The notes below the pieces were generated by a model. The model saw nothing but the letters and a program-made list of their open reading frames with translations. It searched no databases and was not told the origin of the DNA. Position numbers and translations under genes: made by a program. From Eunapius fragilis (lineage: Eukaryota > Porifera > Demospongiae > Spongillida > Spongillidae), in NCBI GenBank assembly GCA_963681505.1, contig OY811992.1, forward strand, positions 4,194,889-4,258,888: a DNA stretch of 64,000 nt. The letters run 5' to 3'. Every line of letters starts with the position of its first letter. Within the stretch, counting starts at the first letter, position 1. Below, in pieces: positions 11,142 to 22,300 of the stretch.

Positions 11142-13245
11142 TTAGGCATTGAAGTTCTTGTTGCAGCGTAAAAGCAAAATCCTTTCAAGCCTGTCTGCAT
11201 CAATTCTCCACCTCTTTCTGTCAAGGATTAGCTTCAATTGAGAAAAAACACGTTCAGAAGGTGCACTTGATGCTGGAACAGCCAAATATTTTAGTGCCAT
11301 CTTTGCTATATTTGGAAAATATGCTCCACCAGTCCATGACATTATTGACACGCCAATTGGTGGATTCTGCAGTTAGGTATCGACGAAACTCATCGTCAAC
11401 CATCTCTTTGCTGGTTACAGTAGCCAAACGCTCTGCGTCGTGTTTATCAAACTCAAAAAAAACATCCAATGCAATTGTTGTGTCATCTCCGGTCAACTGG
11501 ACATCTGCAGGTGCATCATCAGTACCTATATACCAGCAATATTGTAAAGCTCTTCCTTGAACCTGGCATGAGCCTGTGTTTTCTGGGCAACTGTCAACCA
11601 TGATAAATTCTTGTGCCCTGGATGGACAAGAGCTGCATCAGTGAGGAGATGTGAAAATGGATCAAATCGTGTTTGGAACCCTGATTTCAATAACAGGTAG
11701 CATTCAAACACTTCTGCAGGAAGATGGTTCCAGTTCTGTACTTCCAGGTTCCAGGAAGGTGGAGGGCCAGCATTGGCAAATGCAGAATTTAAGGTAGTTA
11801 TTAGCCTTGAAATGCTGCATAGGGTCGGGTACTTTTCACCTTCGAAAAAAACTGACATCTCCCGAAGTGGCTTTAAAAGCTTACAAAGCTTGGAGGCAGT
11901 TTCCCATTGCTGAGTACTTGGAGCTGGCTGCATGTTAAATTCTCTGCATACCACTTTTATGAAGGGCTCCAGTGTCATGCATCGCTCCAACATGTAATAG
12001 GTAGAGTTCCATCGGGTAATGATATCTTTGATCACTGTTAAAGCCACTGAGTGGTCGTACTTCCCTTCTAAACCTGCAGGGAGGACATCATCACTACATA
12101 ATTCAAGCAATTCCTTGTCAGATTTCATTTTCTCCCTCTGCAATTGCTTTAGACATTCCAATCTCTGAGAGCTGTTCCTGATGCTACTGGTAATTGTACG
12201 AAACAAGTGAACCAGATCACTAGTTAAGGAACCTGCAACCTTTGGATCAAGTGCATTTTTAACAGAGCTCTGTATGCGATTCATTGTCTACTTTCACTGC
12301 TAGAACAGCTGACACCAATTTCCAGGAGAATTTTCCAACTACAGGTGAAGGCTGCCTGTCAATCCAGTGCCCAGTCACACCAACATATGATTCACCAGTA
12401 TGAGCAAGAACGCTGTCAGTGGTTAACGATATTGATGCAGCCTGCAAAGTTGATGCTCTGATCTGTAGTAAAGTTTTGTAAGCATGTAAAATGGCATTGA
12501 TCTATAAACACTTACAGCAATACATATTACCTTGTCTACAATTTCACTAGCTGCTTCATCATGTAGCTCTGTGGTCTTGGTACGATGTGGCAGAACATAA
12601 GCACCACGGGAGATGAATTCTATGTACTCTCGATATTCTGGTATGTCGTTTACCAAGGGAGGCAAAAGTGCTGCACAGTGTGCTCGAATCATCAACGTAT
12701 ATGCTTTCTTATGCTCTTCAACAGACATACTGGGAACAAAGTGCTTAGTAATTAATCCTGCATGAGACGAAGTGGCTGCCTCTTTCCCACCATTGCTGGA
12801 TCGTTCCTGCATGCATTCCTTCAGATCTCTGGAGTAAGTGGAGGAACGATACTTTAAACAATTGTAAAGCAGCGTTAGTCTGGGGACCAGACCTAAAATA
12901 AATTGTCTGGTCCTCAGGCACACAAAACTGCACGCATATAAATTTTAATTTGACATACAATTTGTGCTCATCTGTCAAGTGCTTCCTCATCTTTGAAGTA
13001 GAACCATCAACTCTGGATATCCATGTAATCCTTTTCTCCTGTTCACAGAGAGTGCACAAACTCCATTCGTTGAACTGGGCCGCCCGAGCCAACTTGAAGT
13101 GTTTCCACAACTTAGTGTTAAGAAACTTTGAACCGGATGGATGGTAAGCACTTTTCACACAGCTGTCTGGTGGTTTATCCAATTTCAGCTTTTTAGAAAC
13201 CGGTTCAGCTATCGTTATGGGTTCTGCTTCGATATCGTCAGCCAT
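11142..13245 (-). pseudogene. hAT transposase (ZBED type), broken
   Basis: The start at 13245 gives MADDIEAEP, then a BED zinc finger (CTLCEQ ... HLTDEH) near residues 60-95. A canonical 68-bp intron lies at 12463-12530 (GTAATA...CTACAG), and splicing joins the frame through SISLTTDSVLAHTGESY, which carries the first catalytic Asp. Near 12284 the frame shifts and the region expected to hold the second Asp is missing. The large helical domain follows (12280-11530) and the C-terminal dimerisation motif is PASSAPSERVFS (near 11250). A second one-base frameshift lies near 11335. A small palindrome at 12876-12919 sits between the BED exon and the next segment. The element is non-autonomous as it stands. 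Confidence 0.88.
12463..12530 (-). other. Intron of the hAT transposase
   Basis: On the minus strand, GACAAG is followed by GTAATATG and the intron ends TTACTACAG before ATCAGAGC. Removing it keeps the frame. Confidence 0.8.
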
Positions 13246-13254
13246 ATTGTTGTT

Positions 13255-13437
13255 GCTAATTGACCGTCAGTGACCGGATAATATTTTTTACGGTCAGCCG
13301 TAAAATTCTGACGGTCACCCTACTTTGACGGCTCAGACGGCCAGGCACATTGACGGCCCGCGGACGATGGCGGTCAGCACATATTTTGGCAAATTTTGGC
13401 GGCTGCCGGACGGCCAAGGCTGGCCGCGGCAACACTG
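13255..13437. repeat. Right subterminal repeats of the hAT element
   Basis: Clustered GACGGTCA, GACCG and GGCGG words mirror the left end, followed by the TIR at 13424-13437. Confidence 0.7.
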
Positions 13438-13730
13438 TTTATAACTTCCCCCTTAAGGTTGAGGCGGCGTGTGATTAGCAATATTATGACGTTGCATTCT
13501 GATTTGTGCCACCGCAGCTGTGACGTAGGCGGGTCTGGTAGGAAACGGGCCATAATTAGCAGTGGTTCGATCTAAATATGCAGCACGCAGTACATAGCCC
13601 CGCTACAGGAAAAAGTATTGTGTTCCCGAACACGATTATATGAAACGTAGAAGTATAAAATCGATGACATAACTGAGCTCAATTAGTGAAGGTCAGTCAC
13701 GTGCGTTATTACTACAAGAGCGCTCGCAAG

Positions 13731-13797
13731 ATGATGGTCCTCGACTTGGTGGTGGTGGTGGTGATACAATTATTACTCACCATGTGCAGTTCAAGTA
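13731..13797 (+). CDS. Receptor A exon 1, signal peptide
   Basis: MMVLDLVVVVVIQLLLTMCS is a clear hydrophobic leader. The donor is GTAAGC after the first base of a codon. The 67-bp length equals copy B exon 1. Confidence 0.8.
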
Positions 13798-16700
13798 GTA
13801 AGCAGACGAATACCATATGTTTGTACATACGTTCGTGAACCACCGTGTGCGCGTACAAACTCCAGCGTGGGAGCCTGTTAAGGCGTTTGAGTTTTATGAA
13901 CCGTGCTCACGCGAGTGCGTGTTTATGTGAGTATACATGTATAGACATTCATTAGGGTACATTGTTTGAATGCACGTTTTATGAACTGACATTGCTACAA
14001 GTATATGTAAAATTATGTGCATACGCGGCGGGTAGGTTTATTCCGGTTCTTTAAAAGCAGCCCAACCACCTCTGAGTGCTGTGAGCCTGAGGGGACCCCA
14101 GTACTTTGATGAAATCAGCGATAACTCGAGCAGTGGGATAGTAGCGGGATCAGTCATCCAGCTCGTCTGTTCAGCCAGTGGACAGTTCACTGCTCCCCAC
14201 ATACAGTGGACCAGGAATAATATCACCATTCCAGAGACTGCACAGTTGCCTCACCTGATGGTAAAGAGTAGGACAGAGAACACCATCACTTCCTCAGTCC
14301 TCACTATCTATGGTTTCTCATCAAGTGATAATGGAAGCTATCAGTGTTGTGCTTCGGACAGTACTTTGAGTAAACCATTACTGCTAACAGGTTAGTGTCA
14401 CATCAGATCCTTTACTTCAATTACCCGTCCTTTACTCTGCAGCTATCGATGGCTCCAACGTATTGAGAATAACACGAGAACTTAGTAACTCCACATCAGA
14501 CAGAACATCTGTTCCTCTTGGAAGTTCAAATATTTCAACCAATGGATCCTTTCTGAGATGTTCAGCTGAACAGCCTTCTTCATCCTCTCTTGCTGCACCC
14601 AGTGTGATATGGTTGAAGGATGGGACACAGCTATCTGGTGATGGGGTTAGAGTTGTTGTGACAACTACCAATACCACTATCATGGGATCAAACAGGACTG
14701 TAAGCTTTGTCAAAATCTTCAACTTCAGCCAGTCTGATGCTGGAGTGTACCAGTGTGTGTTCTATGACACTCCATCCCAGGGAGGAGAGGTCGTTACCAC
14801 TAGACCATACAAAGTGGACACAGGTATGGACAGCTACTTTTCATGTGCTGGAATGAATGTGTTTTATCGTTATTTGTTAGGTCCAGTCTTCATTACTGCT
14901 GCTTCCCCTTTATCATTCACCCTCTGTCCCCCTGAGCCTCTGGTCCTCCAAATGAAGGCAGGAGGGGAGTATGCTGGTATTCAGTGGACCAGGACACCAA
15001 TAGCTCTGAATGTCAGCAGTGATGAACTGGTGGACTTTCAGCAGACATTTGTGAGGACTGTGACATCAGAGCAGGACTGGGGACTATACTTGGCGTCCAT
15101 TATCTTGCCCAATATTTCATCTTCCAACTTCACAATCGCAATCAACATATCTTGTAATACCACTGTTCCCAGTAAGTCAATAGACAAGACTGAATAAGAG
15201 TACTGGAATGTTTATTGATAGAAAAAATGTAAAACAAAAAATGGATGGACACTATTATTGTTTAGAACTCTGTAAGCAGTTGTCTGGGAATCATAACCCC
15301 TCCCTTTTTTCATCTGTGGCAGAGGCCACACCCCAACACAGAGTCACCTTGTCAGGTTGGAAACATTTTGGGTCATTCCATAACCTGTGGGACTCAAATT
15401 GGATGCTATAGTTTAGATTTAGTGCAAATACTCATATTTGTCTGACCTAATATGAAGGTTAGTTTGGTCCAAATAAAGTTTAAAAACGTGAATGGTTTAC
15501 GAAATACACCATCATGAATAATTTAATTTTTTTCTTACTGAAAATTTTGACTTTGGAATGTCATAACTCCCTTCTCACAAACTTTGGCATCACATCGATG
15601 CTCGCAATAATATGTGTTTATGGGGCAGTGAAAGGGTTAACAATAAATGTGTATATAGCATGGTTTTCAATATTTAGGTCATTTGCAGAAATAATAAATA
15701 TTTTACTGAATGGAAGCCCTTCATGTATGAGTATGAGCTAGTTCTGGGAACCACAGAGGATTTAACAGTAAGACGCCTTTTTTTCTTTCTTCATGGTTGT
15801 TTATAGTACTAATTAAACGTAAGTGTTGTTTACATATGTCTCAGGTGATATTACACAATAGTTACCCAACCTAAGTAAACTGTGGTTTATGGTATGGAAC
15901 ATGACTCAGCACATGTTGTATATCCTCCGTACGTGTCACGTCCTAATAACGCACTCAGTTGTTTTGTTCAAGCGGTGGTTTGTAAAGCGATGTCAAAAAA
16001 CCTGTTGTGACCCATTCAAAACTTATCAGTACATGTATCGTGTATACTACATCTACGGAAAGGCTACTATGCCCCGCCCTCCTCCCCTGCCACCTATTTG
16101 GGGGTTATACTAGGCTACAGCTAGTCTGGGGACCCGACTGATGGTTGTACTACTATCATTCTGGAGACGTGCTCGCAACCGTGCGCTACATGTAGTGCAC
16201 GAATTCGTGTAGCATGAATCTGAGTTGAAGCCCCACATATGAGCATGTAGTCATTAACTATAAGCCATAAGGTTATGAAACATATAAATGTGTATTTGTA
16301 ATGGCCGATTTACGTTGATGCTATCCATTACGCTGCGGAAAGACTTGGGGTTTACCGAGTTAAAGACCCCCAGCATAGGCGGCCCCTGGAGTGGGCCGCC
16401 AGTGTTCATAGCGGTTGCTATGAACACTGATGGTTTCTTTAGTTACCAATGTATGCGCTTTATTTTCTCTATGAATCGAGCTCCGAATTTTTTCTATGAC
16501 CGAGCCGGTACTGTATAGTGCACAAAACGGATGCGATCATGTCTCCAGACTGAGAGTTAGTAGTACAACCATCAGTCGTTTCCCCAGGGTACCTAACAGC
16601 GTCACGTCGTGGGAAAGGCTAGTAGGGCCTGCAGCTTCGTGTGAAAGGCTGTTAGGGCTTTCGGTAACTATTTATGGATTGCGCTCACGAATTTTCCTCA

Positions 16701-19274
16701 GGCATGTTAAATCTCCGATGCGCGCGAATCGGAACCTACGTGAGTAGGTTCCATATAGGAATCCTGTAGTATCATGAAGTCATTAAAAAAACGTCACTCG
16801 CGTCTAGCGGGACAGCCAAGAGTCGGGTCACTTCGCTTTTAGTGGCAATCGAGCAATATCAAAAAGGAGAACAGTTCTGCGTTATACATATGTCATAAGA
16901 CGGTGTACTTTTAGAGAACAAAAATACTCGTCCCCATCGTCCGTACCCAGTCCCACCTAAAATTTCTCCTCCGTCGTCGTCGTCGTCTTCTTCTTCTTCC
17001 TTCGGGATAGCATAACTCACGACAGGAACGTTTGTAAAGCACGCCATGTGTACCAATCGCTTCAGGATGTGTCAGCATGTTATCTTCAGGTGTCTGTTAC
17101 TTAGACGCCTAACCGATCGGGCAATTAGCTGAAGCTAGTAGTACCTTATTTGGTGTTGATCTACAAATAGCACATTACATCAGCTATCACAATGTTCATG
17201 ACGCACCAGTATAAAATAACCAGCGTTATCAAATTCGATGGTTTTACCATACAATCTCAAGGACAATTCTGATTCCACTCGAGCATCTAAAAGTGGAAAG
17301 ATCCAGATGCTGCCAGATCTGCCAAACGTGCATGCGTATGTGAAGCGTGGTACCGAAAGGAACAACATAACGACCACCCAAAGGTACATTACGGCATCGA
17401 TAAATGTTGGATTGATAAATTATGGGCGTACATGGTATATCGCTAAAATGGAAGGAATAGTTTTTACAGCGGTAGACACTGCGTCTCTCCGTTTTATAGT
17501 AATATGCGCTGTTTAAAATGTGTGCATAACGCCAAAGTTGCTTACGTCAATTTGGTCATGTATTGTGGTGCATGGTTTATCTGATAATAGCGTGAGATCA
17601 GTTTACTTACAGTACATTTATCCTATGTATTATATGGCTTCGCTTTTAACCTTTATCAATCCTTTGCTCCTCAATGCATGGAGATAGTCTGGGAACAGTG
17701 TAATATTTGGTACACACCTCAACAGAATTGCAGATTCTAAAATAAACCTGTCATGATCGCGCAAGTTGACGTTTATGCTACCTGATTCTATGCGTTTCAA
17801 GAACTAAATACCAAACTGATCCACCAGAAAAATTTAGGAAACAAGTAATAAAAACATTCTCTACACGTGCACGAGAAGGTTGGTGGTATATAGGAATCAA
17901 AGGTGATGGTGGTGTAAAAAGCAAGGGAACAAGGCTTCTGATTGAAAAGGAAAAATTAAATAGACCTATATTAGCACGCACATTTCAAGTATATATGACA
18001 ACATGTTGCTAATATAGGTCTATTTCATTTTTCCTTTTCAATCAGAAGCTTTGTTCCCTTGCTTTTTACACCACCATCACCTTTGATTCCTATATACCAT
18101 GCACCAACCTTCTCGTGTAGAGAATGTTTTTATTACTTGTATAGAGAGAGATGGATATTCGGCGATTATTGTTGCTGGTACAACTTGAAGATACAAGTGC
18201 ACGTATACACGACGTCGCTGAAGAGTTTTTAATGGGTCACAACAGAAATCCTGAAGTTTTTTTGACATCGCATTACAAAACTGCCGCTTGATAAAAAGAA
18301 GTGCACAATTGAGCGTTATTCGTGACGGAGTGTCCGCTGAGTCATGTTCCATACCATATAAACCACAGTTTACTTAGGTATGGGTAATTGTTACAGTCAT
18401 CAGCACTTTCATATAATGATTTCGCTGCGCGTAAACGGTGAAATCAGTAGATTGGATAGAGAGCGTTTGCAAAGAAAGCTAACAATTTCTACAAATTTCT
18501 TGTGAATGTATGTATTTTGTGTTGATTTGCGAATTGTGAAAGTGCCGCTTTGTATGTAATATCCGCATATGTAAATAACACTTACTTTAAATTAGTGCTA
18601 AAAACAATCATGAAGAAATTAATATGGTGTCTTGCTGTTTAACCTTCTGTGGTTCCCCAGAACTAGCTCATACTCAGTGGTGGCCCTAGGTGTTTCAAAA
18701 GGGGGGGGGGGGGGGGGGGGGGGGGGCTAATCAAACAGAGGGGCGCCATGGGGGAGTGGCTCTGACTAATCTATGAGGCATACAAAATAAATTTTTTATC
18801 ACAGTATGGTTAGGTTGTGAAATTATCCCTATTCCATAAGCAGATTTGTTCTTCTTGGAGGCATCTTGAGAAAGAACTCCACCGCTGTGTCGTAGTTTAC
18901 TGATAAGTGTAATGAATATTCATAAGTACTAGCGAAGAAAGCCGTCTACAGGTCATAGAGGACCTTAACCAGTTTCTCAGATGGCGCAAGGTAGAAAAGC
19001 TTCTCTCGCAGCTGCAACTAGTAATTGGAAGCGTGCAACCAATTTTTATCAAGCGGAAAATATTAGAAAAACGCTCTCATCACAACTGATTAGTGCCGAT
19101 GCAGTTGACGTTGCAATTTAGATTTTCGATTCTAAGCCCCGCTTAGCTTTCGCTTTGTGTTCGACATTGTATTCGAAACCAACGATATATTTTGAATGAC
19201 GTAATACGGGCGGTAACTTCACTCGGGCCCAGACAGAGGCGCTTAATTAATCGACGAGGATTGTGTGCGTGTTA

Positions 19275-19322
<48 letters not shown>

Positions 19323-19323
19323 G

Positions 19324-19366
<43 letters not shown>

Positions 19367-22300
19367 AGGGGGGGGCGCCATAAAACGGGGAGGGGGGCAT
19401 CTGCCCCAAATGCCCCCCCCCCCCCCCCCCCCCCCTCCCCCATGCGGACGCCACTGATATTACTCCGACTTCTGATTTTGTAAATACATGAAGACAATGA
19501 ATGGTTTCCATTCAGCAAAAGTATATATTAGGGTACCATTCTGCAAAAGACCTAAATATTGAAAACCGTGCCCGTGCTATGTACAAATTTATTCTTTAAC
19601 CCTTTCGCCTCTCCCATAAACACATATTATTGTTGGGTTGTACACTAAGAGAGCATCGATGTGATGCCAAATAAAGCCATACACACTTTGTGAGAAGGGA
19701 GTTGTGACTCTCCAACTGAGTGGAAATTAATTAATTTTCCTGACAATTAATTTTGTAAACCATTCACGTTATCAAACTGTTTTTGGGACCAAACTAACCT
19801 TCATATTAGGTCAGACAAATATGAGTATTTGCACCAAAATCTAAAGCATAGCATCCAGTTTGAGTCCCACAGGATATGGAATGAACCTCTTGGCTTGTTT
19901 GTTTCTGAGGGAAGAGGGTAGGGCTGCTGCCTTTTTGGTTCTCCTGGAGGTATAAGAAATCCACTCCCCCACTGCTAAGGTGTGTGGCAGTTTGTTGTGG
20001 GTTGTGTGATTTACCTTTTTGGTTACCCTAGGTTGCAGGTGATGCTAAATATTTCCTGTAACTGAATGCTGGTGGATCTGTTTGGGGCTGGGTGGGGATG
20101 TCTCCACCTGCCCACCTGATGGGTGTGGTTTCATGGCTTTGTGGTCTGTGGTGTGGTCAAATCAATGCACTACACATCCTGTTACCACTGGAACCCCAAA
20201 TCCTACTCCTCCTTTTTACTCCAAATGACTTGATGACATATATACATGTAGGGAGTTGTCCCTTCCCCCCCCCCCCCTCCACACTATTCACTTTGACTGC
20301 TGGTATGTGGGCTTCTGTAGATAGTTCCCCAAGTGGCATTTGCACTCACCACCACGCTGCCATAGTGATGTCTAAGGCGATGGTACAAGCCATAAAGATT
20401 GTGTATTATAGGCGGTGTGGTGATGTAATTCTTTGCGAATTGTTGGCCGTGATGTGAAAGAAAAACTTCTACACTGTTTTACATGGTACAGATGTGTATG
20501 TGTCAGGGATACCTGGGTCATAAGATTGTTATGATCTGATGCTCCTTGCATTGGTTTGCAGTAGTCGTTTTAAGAATCTTGAGGTGGAGGTGTACCAGAG
20601 ATGTGTGCAGGTGTACCTAGGGTGTGCTCAGGTGTACCAGGGATGTGTGCAGGTGTACCAGGGATGTGTGGATGTGTACCAGGAATGTGTTCAGGTGTAC
20701 CAGGGATGTGTGGAGGTGTACCAGGGATGTGTACAGGTGTACCAGGGATGTGTGGATGTGTACCAGGGATGTGTTCAGGTGTACCAGGGATGTGTGCAGG
20801 TGTACCAGGGATGTGTGCAGGTGTACCAGGGGTGTGCTCACGTGTACCAGGGATGTGTGCAGATGTACCAGGGATGTATGGATGTGTACCAGGAATGTGT
20901 TCAGGTGTACCAGGGATGTGTGGAGGTGTACCAGGGATGTGTGGAGGTGTACCAGTGATGTGTGCAGGTGTACCAGGGATGTGTGCAGGTGTACCAGGGA
21001 TGTGTGCAGGTGTACCATGGATGTGTGCAGGTGTACCAGGGATGTGTGCAGGTGTACCAGGGATGTGTGCAGGTGTACCATGGATGTGTGCAGGTGTACC
21101 AGGGATGTGTGGAGGTGTACCAGGGATGTGTGCAGGTGTACCAGGGATGTGTGGAGGTGTACCAGGGATGTGTGCAGGTGTACCAGGGATGTGTGCAGGT
21201 GTACCAATGATGTGTGGAGGTGTACCAGGGATGTGTGCAGGTGTACCAGGGATGTGTGCAGGTGTACCAGGGATGTGTGCAGGTGTACCAGGGATGTGCT
21301 CACGGGTACCAGGGATGTGTGGAGGTGTACCAGGGGTGTGTGCAGGTGTACCAGGGATGAGTGCAGGTGTACCAGGGATGTGTACCAGGGATGTGTACCA
21401 GGGATGTGTACCAGGGATGTGTGCAGGTGTACCAGGGACGTGTGCAGGTGTACCAGGGATGTGTGCAGGTGTACCAGGGATGTGTACCAGGGATGTGTAC
21501 CAGGGATGTGTGCAGGTGTACCAGGGATGTGTACCAGGGATGTGTACCAGGGATGTGTGCAGGTGTACCAGGGATGTGTACCAGGGATGTGTACCAGGAA
21601 TGTGTGCAGGTGTACCAGGGATGTGTGCAGGTGTACCAGGGATGTGTGCAGGTGTACCAGGGATGTGTACCAGGGATGTGTACCAGGGATGTGTGCAGGT
21701 GTACCAGGGATGTGTACCAGGGATGTGTACCAGGGATGTGTGCAGGTGTACCAGGGATGTGTGCAGGTGTACCAGGGATGTGTGGAGGTGTACCAGGGAT
21801 GTGTGCAGGTGTACCAGGGATGTGTGCAGGTGTACCAGGGATGTGTGCAGGTGTACCAGGGATGTGTGCAGGTGTACCAGGGATGTGTTCAGGTGTACAA
21901 GGGATGTGTGGAGGTGTACCAGGGATGTGTGCAGGTGTACCTAGGGTGTGCTCAGGTGTACCAGGGATGTGTGGAGGTGTACCAGGGATGTGTGCAGGTG
22001 TACCAGGGATGTGTGCAGGTGTACCAGGGATGTGTGGATGTGTACCAGGAATGTGTTCAGGTGTACAAGGGATGTGTGGAGGTGTACCAGGGATGTGTGC
22101 AGGTGTACCAGGGATGTGCTCAGGTGTACCAGGGATGTGTGCAGGTGTACCAGGGATGTGTACAGGTGTACCAGGGATGTGTGGATGTGTACCAGGAATG
22201 TGTTCAGGTGTACCAGGAATGTGTGGAGGTGTACCAGGGATGTGTGCAGGTGTACCAGGGATGTGTGCAGGTGTACCAGGGATGTGTGCAGGTGTACCAG

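Larger units (their letters stand above)
10667..13437 (-). mobile_element. hAT DNA transposon, 2771 bp
   Basis: Terminal inverted repeats CAGTGTTGCCGCGG bound the element. The 8-bp target duplication TTTATAAC (10659-10666 and 13438-13445) is typical of hAT. Copy B holds the single empty site at 61492-61499. A BED-finger and hAT-dimerisation transposase lies inside on the minus strand but is broken. The ends are packed with CGGTCA-type repeats. Confidence 0.96.
1..16000. repeat. Segmental duplication, copy A
   Basis: This segment is repeated in the same orientation and order at 54775-64000. Matching landmarks include the text near 40-330, the C-rich tract near 5745, the 17-bp minisatellite at 7596, relics at 9003-9540 and the Ig exons from 13731. 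Copy A carries two large insertions absent from copy B (889-5527 and 10667-13437). The left limit lies at or before the window start. The right part continues into a long-TIR element that copy B also enters at its end. Confidence 0.9.
15729..18675. mobile_element. Long-TIR non-autonomous DNA element (about 2.9 kb)
   Basis: The left end GAGTATGAGCTAGTTCTGG and about 350 following bases reappear inverted at the right end (18300-18675). No transposase was seen inside. Copy B enters the same left arm at about 63817 and runs out of the window. Its target duplication is not clear, because the flanks are themselves inverted copies of each other. Confidence 0.65.
18675..19456. mobile_element. Possible hAT-like MITE
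   Basis: The ends CAGTGGTGGC and GCGGACGCCACTG are weakly inverted, and the unit interrupts the outer arm of the inverted duplication. It contains long G and C runs and a GT microsatellite. The 8-bp flanks (CTCATACT and ATATTACT) match poorly. Confidence 0.45.

Noticed and set aside
15208..15411. Open frame after Ig exon 4 of receptor A
   Set aside because: It lies beyond the GTAAGT donor and is not conserved as an open frame in copy B.
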